Shown here: positions 10,397 to 18,851 of the stretch, one piece after another
Layout of the letters: every line of letters begins with the position of its first letter
Numbering within the stretch: the stretch's first letter is position 1
Source: Niameybacter massiliensis
GTDB lineage: Bacteria > Bacillota > Clostridia > Lachnospirales > Cellulosilyticaceae
Direction of reading: 5' to 3'
Assembly (NCBI RefSeq): GCF_001282685.1
Contig: NZ_LN875035.1
Span: 786,250 to 850,249, forward strand
Length of the DNA: 64,000 nt
Notes under the pieces: generated by a model
Database searches by the model: none
What the model was told of the DNA's origin: nothing
The model's input: only the letters and a program-made list of their open reading frames with translations
Position numbers and translations under genes: made by a program

Positions 10397-10398
10397 TG

Positions 10399-11169
10399 CT
10401 ACGTCATCCTCCATAAGATAAAAAATTCACTTAAGCATACTACTAAATAAAGTACATCTCTTTTTAAATAATGTCTTTCCTCTATAGGATCATATTGGCC
10501 TTGATACCCTCTAAGGGTCATACTTTCATACACCTGCTCTGCTCGGTCAATCGTCTGTATTAAAAGTTGACCGCAAAATACACCCCAAACACGAAAATGT
10601 ATGCCTTTTTGCCTTGGTGCGCGCATGGCATAAGACTCACTCATGCATTTCATCTCTTTAAGCAATACATTGATATAGCGATAGGTCATCAAGAACTGAG
10701 TCACTATAATAGAAGGTACTTTTAATCGGTACAACCCATAACCAATCGCCTCTATCGATGTGGTTGCAATTAAAAGATAAGATGCAACTATACAGAGTAA
10801 GCCTTTTAACATTAAGGTGAGCATGGATACCATCCCTAAAGTGATAACGATATGCCCTACTTGCCCTATTGGTTGACACTCAAAGAAGGGATTAAAAATC
10901 CCCATGATCAAGAGAAAAGGAAAGACCAACTTCATACGTTTTATTGCCTTCCATAAAGATAGCTGACTCAGTGCAAACATGACAACGGGATAGCTCATAA
11001 AATAGATGAGCCTTACTAAATCATATTTAGGGGTGGATACAACACTGATCATATAACCGATTGTCACAATAAGTTTAACCACTGGATGAAGCTGATTCAT
11101 CCAGTGGTTTCTATGTGTTAATCTATCCATTCTATAGAGTTCTTGTAATGCAGACTCTAGTTTACTCAT
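10399..11169 (-). CDS. cbiQ: ECF-type nickel/cobalt transporter transmembrane subunit
   Basis: 256 residues. The start is set at the ATG at 11167-11169, which overlaps the cbiM stop as ATGAGTAA; 28 upstream in-frame residues only run through the cbiM end. Several hydrophobic helices (about 45-160) precede the cytoplasmic coupling region with the EMKCMSESYAMRAPRQKG and YESMTLRGYQGQ motifs, whose Ala-Arg-Gly-type helices contact the ATPase in CbiQ/EcfT. It is the scaffold of the energy-coupling factor. The fused opening RMDRLTHRNHWMNQLHPVVKL fits CbiQ. Confidence 0.92.
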   Translation of the reverse strand: MSKLESALQELYRMDRLTHRNHWMNQLHPVVKLIVTIGYMISVVSTPKYDLVRLIYFMSYPVVMFALSQLSLWKAIKRMKLVFPFLLIMGIFNPFFECQPIGQVGHIVITLGMVSMLTLMLKGLLCIVASYLLIATTSIEAIGYGLYRLKVPSIIVTQFLMTYRYINVLLKEMKCMSESYAMRAPRQKGIHFRVWGVFCGQLLIQTIDRAEQVYESMTLRGYQGQYDPIEERHYLKRDVLYLVVCLSEFFILWRMT

Positions 11170-12160
11170 TGATTTTTCCTTTTCGTCTTGTAATGACATG
11201 ACAGGTTCCACCACAAATAAGTAAGACCATAACCGCACCACTAATGCCTGCAAAAGAGGTCCCTGCTACACTTTCACTATTTTTAAATCCATAGTCTGGC
11301 AATATAGAACATTTCTCTTGTATACGACCACTTATTCCATGTAACCCTCCCTCTTGCTCTAAGAGTTCTGTTTCTCCTGTAAGTTGTTCAATGGACCATT
11401 CTAGTCCATCTGGATGTGAAGAAGCCGCATATGATAGGATACCACCTATAAAAAGTGCTGCAATACCAAAGATAATCAGGGTTTTCTTAAAAGAAAACAG
11501 GTTGCTTTTGCTCTCTAGTGAAGCACCTTTTATAAGTTCTGGTCTTACCTCATAAACGAAAGAAATAATAGCCCCTGTAATGCCCCCCTCAACTAAACCA
11601 ATAGCAAGATGAATAGGTTGCATAGCTGTAACAAATGCAGTAAAAGGAAGAGACGTAATACCTGAAAGTGTGGTCATTACCGTTACACTAAAAGCCCCTA
11701 GCTGTAAGGCAATCACTGAGCCAAGCAAAGAACCTATCCATATTTTCTTACGGGTTACACCTCGTTTCATGATCGGTTTCCATATGCAATAATAGCCTAA
11801 GAAACAACCATAAAAAGCCATATTCCAGACATTTGCTCCTAATACTAAGAGGCCTCCATCTGCAAACAAAAGTGCTTGAATGAGCAATACACCTAATAGG
11901 GTTAAAAAGCCCGCCTGAGGTCCTAATAAGATGGTCAACATCATTGCTCCTGATAAATGTCCACTGGAACCTGTTCCTGGAATGGAAAAGTTAATCATCT
12001 GGGCTGCAAATACAAAAGCCCCCATTACACCCATTATAGGTATTTTTTTAGTGTCCTGTTCTCTATCAATGGTTCTAACAGAGTGTATTGCAACCCCTGC
12101 TGTACAAGCATACATCGTTCCTGCTACTGCTGTTGATACCAGTGCATCTGCCATATGCAT
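11162..12160 (-). CDS. cbiM: CbiM-CbiN fusion, substrate-binding subunit of an ECF nickel/cobalt transporter
   Basis: 332 residues, longer than plain CbiM (about 220-250). The N-terminal MHMADAL supplies His2, part of the square-planar metal site of CbiM/NikM, and the later ATGTGSSGHLSG-like stretch (IPGTGSSGHLSG) gives another His. After residue 230 comes a helix and then SSHPDGLEWSIEQ, the CbiN/PDGLE signature, ending with a final membrane helix. This is therefore a CbiM with a fused CbiN-like part. It sits 55 bases after hypA and couples to cbiQ. The hyp genes argue for nickel. Cobalt cannot be ruled out. Confidence 0.92.
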   Translation of the reverse strand: MHMADALVSTAVAGTMYACTAGVAIHSVRTIDREQDTKKIPIMGVMGAFVFAAQMINFSIPGTGSSGHLSGAMMLTILLGPQAGFLTLLGVLLIQALLFADGGLLVLGANVWNMAFYGCFLGYYCIWKPIMKRGVTRKKIWIGSLLGSVIALQLGAFSVTVMTTLSGITSLPFTAFVTAMQPIHLAIGLVEGGITGAIISFVYEVRPELIKGASLESKSNLFSFKKTLIIFGIAALFIGGILSYAASSHPDGLEWSIEQLTGETELLEQEGGLHGISGRIQEKCSILPDYGFKNSESVAGTSFAGISGAVMVLLICGGTCHVITRRKGKINE

Positions 12161-12214
12161 CTTTTATCCCTCCCCTAGTCTTTCTTTTCTCTTATCTCAC
12201 CTAACTTTTAGCCT

Positions 12215-12556
12215 TTAACAAGCGATTATCTCTTTAATCATAAATTCTTTTCCAGATAACAGTTCCCATTGTTGACTACCGCATTCTGGACAGATCCTTG
12301 CATGCTCAAGCAAATTAAATACTTTATGACATGTTCTACAAAGACCATTTCCTGGTATAACCTCTATCTTCAAAGTTGTATCCTGAAGTAACGTACCTTC
12401 AACTGCCATAGGATAGCATGCCTCAATATATCTAGGAATGGTAGAAGAAAGCTCTCCTATTTGTAATACTAGCGTATCGATTTGTTTTAAATGATTTTGA
12501 TGTGCAAACTTTTCTACTGTCTTAACGATCTCAATCATAATGCCTATTTCATGCAC
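12215..12556 (-). CDS. hypA: Nickel metallochaperone HypA
   Basis: 113 residues, standard length. The start is GTG at 12554-12556, giving the required M-H-E N-terminus where His2 binds Ni2+; a nearby ATG is out of frame and stops at once. AGAGGTG lies 7 bases upstream. The zinc site has Cys73, Cys76, Cys89 and Cys92 (CRTCH and CPECG). With HypB it inserts Ni2+ into a [NiFe]-hydrogenase or hands it to another nickel enzyme. It lies between the large oxidoreductase and the nickel transporter genes. Confidence 0.94.
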   Translation of the reverse strand: MHEIGIMIEIVKTVEKFAHQNHLKQIDTLVLQIGELSSTIPRYIEACYPMAVEGTLLQDTTLKIEVIPGNGLCRTCHKVFNLLEHARICPECGSQQWELLSGKEFMIKEIIAC

Positions 12557-12589
12557 ATGGATTCACCTCTTTTAAGTAGGTTCATAGAA

Positions 12590-15277
12590 CTATTTATCCT
12601 GATTATCTTTTTTCACAAAAACAGATTTAACCTTTTTACTTATAATTCTACCTTGGCGTTTAATCGCATGTTTGATCACTGCTGGTTTCATTTCATCTAG
12701 TGGTAAGCCCGAACTATCATATTTTCTTACCAATGAAATGGCATCAAACTTACATTTTGTAGTACATATACCGCATCCTACACATTGATAGTAGTCGGCA
12801 ACAACTGCACCACAACCTAGGCAACGTTCTGTTTCCTTTTTCACTTGTTCTTCAGTGAAAGTTTTACGTAAATCTTTAAAGGTTTCTTTAGACTGGCTAC
12901 TAGAAACATGACTTGCATGTTCTCTTGGTACACGATCATAGCTCTTAAAGTTTACATTTTCTTTATCAAGTTCATGATATTCACGTTCACGACCAATTGC
13001 AATATTATCCCCTTGCAAATAGCGCTGGATAGAAATAGCACCTTGTTTTCCAAGTGCAATGGCATCTATTGCAAATCTTGGTCCCGTTACAGCATCGCCA
13101 CCTGCAAAGACGTCACCTTCACTTGTTTGGAAGGTACGTGGATCAGCTTTAAGGGTTTTGTTAGGATTTAATACCATCTTAGATCCTTTTAACAGTTCTC
13201 CCCATGCCATACTTTGACCTACTGATACAAGTATATGATTCGCTTTAACAACCTTGATTTCTTTTTCATCATACTTTGGATTAAATCTTTCTGTTGCATC
13301 AAGGATAGATAAGCATCGTTTCAACTCTATACCTACAACGCACCCCTCTTCTACTAAAATTCGTTTAGGTCCCCAAGCATTATGGATAACAATATCCTCA
13401 GCTAAGGCTTCATCTATTTCTTCATCAAGGGCTGGCATCTCTTCACGTTTTTCTAGACAATACATTTCAACTGTACTAGCACCCATACGCTGGGCTGTTC
13501 GAGCCACATCGATTGCAACGTTACCGCCACCTATTACTACGACTTCCCCTTCAAGCTTCACATCTTCTTCTAAGCTGACTGCTTTAAGGAAATCTACACC
13601 TGTTTGCACACCAGAAGCTTCTTCACCTTCAATACCTAATTTTCTGCCTGCACATGCGCCTGTTGCAATATAAAATGCCTTATAACCAACATTTCTAAGA
13701 TGAGATAAAGTAATATCCTTACCTATTTCAATACCTGTTTTAAATTCAATACCTAATTCTCTTAGTACATCGATTTCTGCTTCTACAACATCTTTTTCTA
13801 ATCTAAAGGATGGTATGCCTAGTGTGAGCATGCCACCTAATTTCTTTTCTTTTTCAAATACTGTTACTTGATAGCCCTGTACAGCTAAGAAGTATGCACA
13901 AGAAAGGCCAGCTGGACCACCACCAATCACCGCTACTTTTTCTGTTCTTATTTTCATCTTCTCTGGTACAAACCGATGCTCTGCCTTTAAGTCTTGCTCT
14001 GCAATAAACTTCTTGATTTCATCAACTGCAAGAGGTTCATCAATATCTCCTCTTGTACATGCTGATTCACATTTTCTTGGGCATATACGTCCACATATAG
14101 CTGGAAATGGATTTTCCTTCTTGATTAACTCAAGAGCTTCTTTATATCTGCCTTGTGAGGCCATCTTAATATAACCTTGAACAGCTATATGTGCTGGACA
14201 GTTTGACTTACAAGGACTGGTGCCTGCTTCATCTACCATTTGGCGATGGCGATAATCCGGATTCCACTTATCTTCTCCCCACTTAGTATCATAAGGTGTT
14301 TCTTTTTCTTTAGGAGGTGTCACTGGCTTCTTGGTACATAAATTTTCGCCTAATGTCAGTGCATTGGCAGGACAGTTCTCTACACATGCCCCACAAGCAA
14401 CACATTTATCTCTATCTACTTGCACCACATAATTGGATCTAGAAAAATCAGGATTTCTAAAAAGATTGGTATTTCTAAGTCCAAAACATGAACATCCACA
14501 GCAGTTACAAATGGCTAGAGCTTCTCCTGGTCCTGATAAGTTAGGAATTTGATGCATTAACCCTTCTTTTTCTGCTTGCTGACAAATAGCAATAGCTTCC
14601 TCTCTTGTAATCTCCCTTCCTTTACCTGTGTGTACATAATATTCAGCTGCTGGCCCAAGCTGAATACACATTTCTTCAACGGTATGGCCACATCCTTCTC
14701 CTTTAACACGCATAGACGTACGACACGCACAATCTGCTACAGAGAATTTATCATGTTTATGAAGTAAGTAGCTAATCTCTTCGTAAGAAGCACGTCTTGT
14801 ATCCCCTTCAATGGCACTTTCAATAGGGATAACACGCATAACACCCATACCTACTGGAAGATTACCTGCTACTAATGGCCCTAATTTCCTCGTGTACTCT
14901 TCAAAGCATTCTGCAATAACAGGGTACTTCTCAACATTTTTTCTATTTGCAACCATATATTCCATAACACCTGGAACAAAGAGTTCAAGAAAATAAGTAT
15001 CTACACCCTCTTCTTTTTCAACTTTAATCACGCCATCTTCTGCGAGTTGTAATAAGATCTTCTCAACTTCTGCTGCTGGCCTTTTACATTTAGCTACAAT
15101 TTCGTCTAATGTTTTAGGTTTACGAATTTCTAGATGAAGCGCTACTTCTGCCATTTCATCTGTTACTACAGGCTCTAAAATTTTATACTCTGGATCTGTT
15201 GCCTTAACCTTTATGATCCCTCCTGTAATCCCTGCCCCAATTTTATTGGCAAGTTCTAATACCTTTTTCTTTACCAT
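12590..15277 (-). CDS. Large FAD- and multi-4Fe-4S NAD(P)H oxidoreductase (GltD/NfnB-like)
   Basis: 895 residues. Residues about 50-90 resemble a winged helix. Residues 181-265 hold many cysteines (DCAC, GCGH, CNCCGCSC). A ferredoxin cluster follows at 291-304 (CVACGACVENCP). Residues 350-430 match the Fe-S N-terminal domain of glutamate synthase small subunit. An FAD motif is at about 448-455 (VIGGGPAGL) and an NAD(P)H motif at about 581-590 (VIGGGNVAID). Two more 4Fe-4S motifs are at 819-842 (CLGC, CVGCGICTTKC). It probably links NAD(P)H to ferredoxin or a hydrogenase. The electron partner is unknown. It lies between hypB and hypA. AAGGAGGAG precedes ATG. Confidence 0.85.
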   Translation of the reverse strand: MVKKKVLELANKIGAGITGGIIKVKATDPEYKILEPVVTDEMAEVALHLEIRKPKTLDEIVAKCKRPAAEVEKILLQLAEDGVIKVEKEEGVDTYFLELFVPGVMEYMVANRKNVEKYPVIAECFEEYTRKLGPLVAGNLPVGMGVMRVIPIESAIEGDTRRASYEEISYLLHKHDKFSVADCACRTSMRVKGEGCGHTVEEMCIQLGPAAEYYVHTGKGREITREEAIAICQQAEKEGLMHQIPNLSGPGEALAICNCCGCSCFGLRNTNLFRNPDFSRSNYVVQVDRDKCVACGACVENCPANALTLGENLCTKKPVTPPKEKETPYDTKWGEDKWNPDYRHRQMVDEAGTSPCKSNCPAHIAVQGYIKMASQGRYKEALELIKKENPFPAICGRICPRKCESACTRGDIDEPLAVDEIKKFIAEQDLKAEHRFVPEKMKIRTEKVAVIGGGPAGLSCAYFLAVQGYQVTVFEKEKKLGGMLTLGIPSFRLEKDVVEAEIDVLRELGIEFKTGIEIGKDITLSHLRNVGYKAFYIATGACAGRKLGIEGEEASGVQTGVDFLKAVSLEEDVKLEGEVVVIGGGNVAIDVARTAQRMGASTVEMYCLEKREEMPALDEEIDEALAEDIVIHNAWGPKRILVEEGCVVGIELKRCLSILDATERFNPKYDEKEIKVVKANHILVSVGQSMAWGELLKGSKMVLNPNKTLKADPRTFQTSEGDVFAGGDAVTGPRFAIDAIALGKQGAISIQRYLQGDNIAIGREREYHELDKENVNFKSYDRVPREHASHVSSSQSKETFKDLRKTFTEEQVKKETERCLGCGAVVADYYQCVGCGICTTKCKFDAISLVRKYDSSGLPLDEMKPAVIKHAIKRQGRIISKKVKSVFVKKDNQDK

Positions 15278-15311
15278 CGCTACTCCTCCTTAATTAAAAC
15301 CCTATGATTAA

Positions 15312-15983
15312 CTATTTTTCATTCCATAGCTTCACTTCTGTACGTAGCCAGTTGGCCCACTCCTCAATCCCTTCACCTGTTCTTGCAGATATTGGAATCA
15401 CCCGAATATTAGGATTTAATTTCTTTACATGTTCCTTTACTGTTTCAAGATCAAAATCAAAATAAGGAAGTACATCTATTTTGTTAATCAATAGTACATC
15501 TACAATAGAGAACATCAATGGATATTTCAAAGGTTTGTCATCCCCTTCAGGTACGCTCAAAATCATTGCATTTTTAGAAGCACCTGTGTCAAACTCTGCT
15601 GGGCATACTAAATTCCCTACATTTTCTAAGATTGCACAATCTACATCCTCTGTTCCAAGTCCTAAAAGTCCTTGTTTTGTCATATCTGCATCTAAGTGGC
15701 ACATGCCTCCTGTATGTAATTGAATCACCTTTACGCCTGTTTTAGATATAGAATGTGCATCCACATCTGAATCAATATCTGCTTCTAAAATCCCTAAACG
15801 CATTTCATTTTTTAAAATTTCTAAGGTTTTAACAAGTGTTGTTGTCTTGCCTGCTCCCGGTGAAGACATTAAATTAAGTAGAAAAGTTTTTTCTGCTTTT
15901 AAACTTTCTCTAAGTTGGTTTGCTTGTTGGTCATTGTCCTCAAAAATACTTTGTTTAATTTCCATGATTTTAAATGGTTCCAT
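15312..15983 (-). CDS. hypB: Hydrogenase/nickel GTPase HypB
   Basis: 223 residues. The P-loop is MSSPGAGKTTT at about 39-49 and the NKxD motif appears as INKIDVLP. The conserved GTPase-domain metal ligands are Cys95, His96 (GGMCHLDAD) and Cys127 (GNLVCPAEFD). It lacks the N-terminal His-rich or CxxCGC nickel store found in some homologues. HypB hydrolyses GTP while passing Ni2+ with HypA to the target enzyme in the cytoplasm. GAGGAG lies 6 bases before ATG. It is the second gene of the nickel operon. Confidence 0.95.
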   Translation of the reverse strand: MEPFKIMEIKQSIFEDNDQQANQLRESLKAEKTFLLNLMSSPGAGKTTTLVKTLEILKNEMRLGILEADIDSDVDAHSISKTGVKVIQLHTGGMCHLDADMTKQGLLGLGTEDVDCAILENVGNLVCPAEFDTGASKNAMILSVPEGDDKPLKYPLMFSIVDVLLINKIDVLPYFDFDLETVKEHVKKLNPNIRVIPISARTGEGIEEWANWLRTEVKLWNEK

Positions 15984-16010
15984 CTTTATCTCCTCTTTCT
16001 CTTTTGACTT

Positions 16011-16991
16011 TTAATTTGAAAGTGATTTAACATCTTGATAACCTTTTAAATCTACATAAAGCTCATTACGATATGGGCTTCTCTTTCTCTTAATAGATTT
16101 GTTAATCATATAAATCAATACAAGCACATTGGCAACTAATGCAGCCAAACTAAATACAAAGAGTGGTGTTTCATTATAAGATGAGGCAACCGCAAACTTA
16201 CCTTGATCAATAAATGCTGGGAAAGTCTGTGCAAACATACACCATAAGGCTAACGTATGTGCACGATGTTGAAGCCAAGCCCCTTTACCTACTGTAAATG
16301 CACATACTGTTGGTGCTAATAAAAGTGCAAAACCGCAGTACCAAGCATGACCTGGAAGACAGTTATACGTATAAGCAAAGTTCCATAGATCATAAGCGAT
16401 AATCCAGAACCATAGCATATCTGGCCATAACATATCTTGGCTCTTATCCTTATCAGATGCTTTTCTAATACAAATACCAAACCAACCTGTAATGGTAATA
16501 ATATTTAAAATGCCTGCAAGTGCATTCATATAGTTCCAAGGTCCACCTAACACATACATGGCTTCATCTGCTAAATAGCCGCCCCCTGCATATTGCATCC
16601 CTACTTGAAGGTCACGCACCACAGCCTCCATAATGTTAATTGATAAAATAAGTGGTGGAAAACATAATATCCACTTTTTATCTGCTAGACGACACTCAAG
16701 CCCTGATACTTTACTTTTCCATTTCACATGTCTAATACACCAAAACCCGATACACCCAGCTGTAGCAGAATAAACCTTTGCTAAATGAAACCAATCTGTA
16801 TAGGTTGTATCACTTAATACAGTGAACCAAAGGATTGAAAGGATAATAGGTAGAACGACAAAACTACAAAAACCTATATATTTGTTCCGACGCGTCAGCT
16901 CATTTAGGCCAAATAGCATTAAAAAGACAATTAGCCAAACTCCCCAAACACCTAAACTTGTTGCACCCTGTTCATAGTTAAAAACGAACAT
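16011..16991 (-). CDS. Multi-pass membrane protein at the head of the nickel operon (possibly DUF5692 family)
   Basis: 326 residues from the ATG at 16989-16991, five bases after GGAGGTG. About eight hydrophobic helices alternate with short loops; conserved-looking segments are GGGYLADEAMYVLGGPWNYMN, WFWIIAYDLWNFAYTYNCLPGHAWYCG and FPAFIDQGKF. The many Trp, Tyr and His residues in or near helices could line a cofactor or metal site. I recall a Clostridia-specific family of unknown function (DUF5692) of this size, but cannot confirm it. It starts the operon with hypB 27 bases downstream, so a role linked to nickel or hydrogenase electron transfer is inferred from position only. Confidence 0.6.
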   Translation of the reverse strand: MFVFNYEQGATSLGVWGVWLIVFLMLFGLNELTRRNKYIGFCSFVVLPIILSILWFTVLSDTTYTDWFHLAKVYSATAGCIGFWCIRHVKWKSKVSGLECRLADKKWILCFPPLILSINIMEAVVRDLQVGMQYAGGGYLADEAMYVLGGPWNYMNALAGILNIITITGWFGICIRKASDKDKSQDMLWPDMLWFWIIAYDLWNFAYTYNCLPGHAWYCGFALLLAPTVCAFTVGKGAWLQHRAHTLALWCMFAQTFPAFIDQGKFAVASSYNETPLFVFSLAALVANVLVLIYMINKSIKRKRSPYRNELYVDLKGYQDVKSLSN

Positions 16992-17074
16992 CACTACACC
17001 TCCAATTGTTAAAAAAGCAACATATTTTATACTCTAATTTTACTTTTTATTCACACTAATATACAATAGACAGA

Positions 17075-17109
17075 AAAAGGAAAGTGTCGACTTTGAACAC
17101 TTTCCTTTT
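17075..17109 (-). terminator. Terminator of the TetR gene
   Basis: A perfect 13-bp stem (17075-17087 with 17097-17109, 9-base loop) lies 12 bases after the TetR stop codon. It separates the TetR transcript from the nickel operon promoter region (16992-17074). Confidence 0.75.
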
Positions 17110-17120
17110 CTTTTACTCTT

Positions 17121-17684
17121 CTATTTTTTTATAAATGCATCTACTGATCTTGGAATACTCCCTGTAATCATGATGAGTAGTCTTTCTAGCATCTTTTCTG
17201 GTTCTTCTTTCATCCCTTCGCTGACCCAATCAATCATGAGCCCATTAAAGACATGAATATAAAAATTGACAATAAAGCTTCGATCCGCCTCTTGTAATGT
17301 TACATTTAACTTTTTCTCACACTCGTCTACAACTTCTTCTAAAAGTGCTCTTGAAAGATTTCTAATATATGTACTTGCTTCTGGCCAATAAGAAGAATGA
17401 TAAACATGTAAAATCATCTTAGAATTTCTCTTTAAATAATACATGGTTGTTAGAAAACCGGCACTCCAGGTTTCAAAAGTTCTATTTTGAGCAATTTCTA
17501 CAGAAAGTTCTTCAAAGAAAATGAACTTAAAGATATTCATAATATCTGTAAAATGATTATAAAAGGTTTGCCTGTTCACACCACAGTATTCACAAAGTTC
17601 TTTTACCGTCAGCTTATCAATAGATTTTTTGTTTAATAACTCTTTATACGACTTAATGATTACATTCTTAGCACTTTGCTTCAT
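17121..17684 (-). CDS. TetR/AcrR-family regulator
   Basis: 187 residues. The N-terminal helix-turn-helix is clear: IDKLTVKELCEYCGVNRQTFYNHFTDIMNIF (about 23-54, the classic TetR TFYNHF recognition helix). The C-terminal part resembles the ligand domain of DhaS-like Clostridia TetR proteins. AAGGGGAG precedes ATG. It lies upstream of the nickel operon on the same strand but is separated by a terminator, so it may act on its own gene, on the nickel operon or elsewhere. The ligand is unknown. Confidence 0.88.
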   Translation of the reverse strand: MKQSAKNVIIKSYKELLNKKSIDKLTVKELCEYCGVNRQTFYNHFTDIMNIFKFIFFEELSVEIAQNRTFETWSAGFLTTMYYLKRNSKMILHVYHSSYWPEASTYIRNLSRALLEEVVDECEKKLNVTLQEADRSFIVNFYIHVFNGLMIDWVSEGMKEEPEKMLERLLIMITGSIPRSVDAFIKK

Positions 17685-17817
17685 TTTGTTTTCTCCCCTT
17701 ACAAAAATGAATAGTTATTTTTAGCATAGCATTGTTTCTATCGGCTTACAACCTAGCCATCATTATATTCTGACATTATCTCTTCTAAAACTGCATACTC
17801 TCTTTTAAGTTCCTATA

Positions 17818-17859
17818 AAAAAAGATGCATGAATTACAAGATCGTCTGTAATTCATGCA
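17818..17859 (-). terminator. Terminator of the TIM-barrel gene
   Basis: A perfect 13-bp stem (17826-17838 with 17847-17859, 8-base loop) is followed on the minus strand by seven T residues. It lies 18 bases after the stop of the gene ending at 17877. Confidence 0.88.
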
Positions 17860-17876
17860 CCTTAGCATTACTTTAT

Positions 17877-18596
17877 TTATTCTTTATTTTCATTTTCTCC
17901 GTAAAACTTATCATTTTCAAGTTCTCTATATAATTTCATCTTCTCTTTAAAGAGTTCGCTGTTAGTAGGTGGCGTATATGTAATACAGTTTGCACCTGCG
18001 CGAATAGTTTGCAAGATACTTTCTTTATTCGGACCACCTGTCGCAATAATAGGAATATCCGGATATTCTTTACGTATTTTTTCTACGATACGTACAGTAG
18101 CCGCACCTCCACTTACATTAATAATATCAGCGCCTGCTTCAAGTTTTTCTCCTATATCCGTAAGTTCACTTACTACGGTTATTATAACAGGAATGTCTAT
18201 TTGCTCTTTTACATGTTGGATGGTTTCATTAGGGGCTGGTGCATTTAATACCACACCTATTGCACCTTGAAACTCCGCGTGTAGTGCAATATTAGCAGAC
18301 CTGGTTCCATGTGTTAATCCACCACCTACACCACATATAACAGGTATATCTGAAACAGATAAAATAGCTTGCGTAATCGCTGGATGTGGTGTAAAAGGAT
18401 ACACGGCAATAACTGCATCTGCATTTGTATTTTTTATAATTGCAACATCTGTTGTAAAGATGAAGGACTTAATACGCTTACCAAATATACGAATACCGCT
18501 ACAATCTGCTATTTCTTCAGGTACTTTTACAAAGTTTTTTCTAAGATTGCTTGTGACTTCAGGTACATATTTACTAGGTATTTTTTTGTTTTCCAT
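17877..18596 (-). CDS. TIM-barrel (phosphate-binding) protein of unknown function
   Basis: 239 residues from the ATG at 18594-18596, which has AAGGAG six bases upstream; a TTG 18 bases earlier would place that site inside the gene. The pattern of strand-end glycines (VICGVGGGLTHG, IINVSGGAATV, IIATGGPN, GANCITYTPP) matches a (beta/alpha)8 barrel with a C-terminal phosphate-binding motif, like ThiG, HisA/HisF or NanE relatives. Homologues in Clostridia are often simply called hydrolases. No catalytic residue can be assigned with confidence. It is a single-gene transcript between two terminators. Confidence 0.62.
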   Translation of the reverse strand: MENKKIPSKYVPEVTSNLRKNFVKVPEEIADCSGIRIFGKRIKSFIFTTDVAIIKNTNADAVIAVYPFTPHPAITQAILSVSDIPVICGVGGGLTHGTRSANIALHAEFQGAIGVVLNAPAPNETIQHVKEQIDIPVIITVVSELTDIGEKLEAGADIINVSGGAATVRIVEKIRKEYPDIPIIATGGPNKESILQTIRAGANCITYTPPTNSELFKEKMKLYRELENDKFYGENENKE

Positions 18597-18795
18597 GGCG
18601 CGTCTCCTTTTCAAGTAAAAATATTGTCATAGATTCTATCGCATCAAATTAAAGGCGGTCACTCCTTAAAATATATCCTATTATAACACATTTTTCCATT
18701 GTTTCTCACATATCTCTAATAGTATTTTATCTCTTATTCGTAAAATTAATATAAAAACTGAGTTAATTTTTTGTTTAAACATCTATTAGCAAAAT

Positions 18796-18832
18796 AAAAT
18801 GCCAACCTTAATTTTATTAGGGTTGGCATTTT
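18796..18832 (-). terminator. Terminator of the histidine kinase gene
   Basis: A 12-bp perfect stem (18796-18807 with 18821-18832), extended inward by a T-G pair and four A-T pairs, leaves a tight TTT loop. The minus-strand tail is T-rich. It lies 20 bases after the kinase stop. The rest of the 18597-18851 gap shows no gene. Confidence 0.85.
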
Positions 18833-18851
18833 CTCAAAAAATTATATCTCT

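Noticed and set aside
12161-12214. Cobalamin or nickel/cobalt riboswitch before cbiM
   Set aside because: Only 54 bases separate hypA and cbiM, too little for such a riboswitch.
13254-13673. 139-residue plus-strand frame opposite the oxidoreductase
   Set aside because: Serine/threonine-rich shadow with no ribosome site, fully inside a strongly supported gene.
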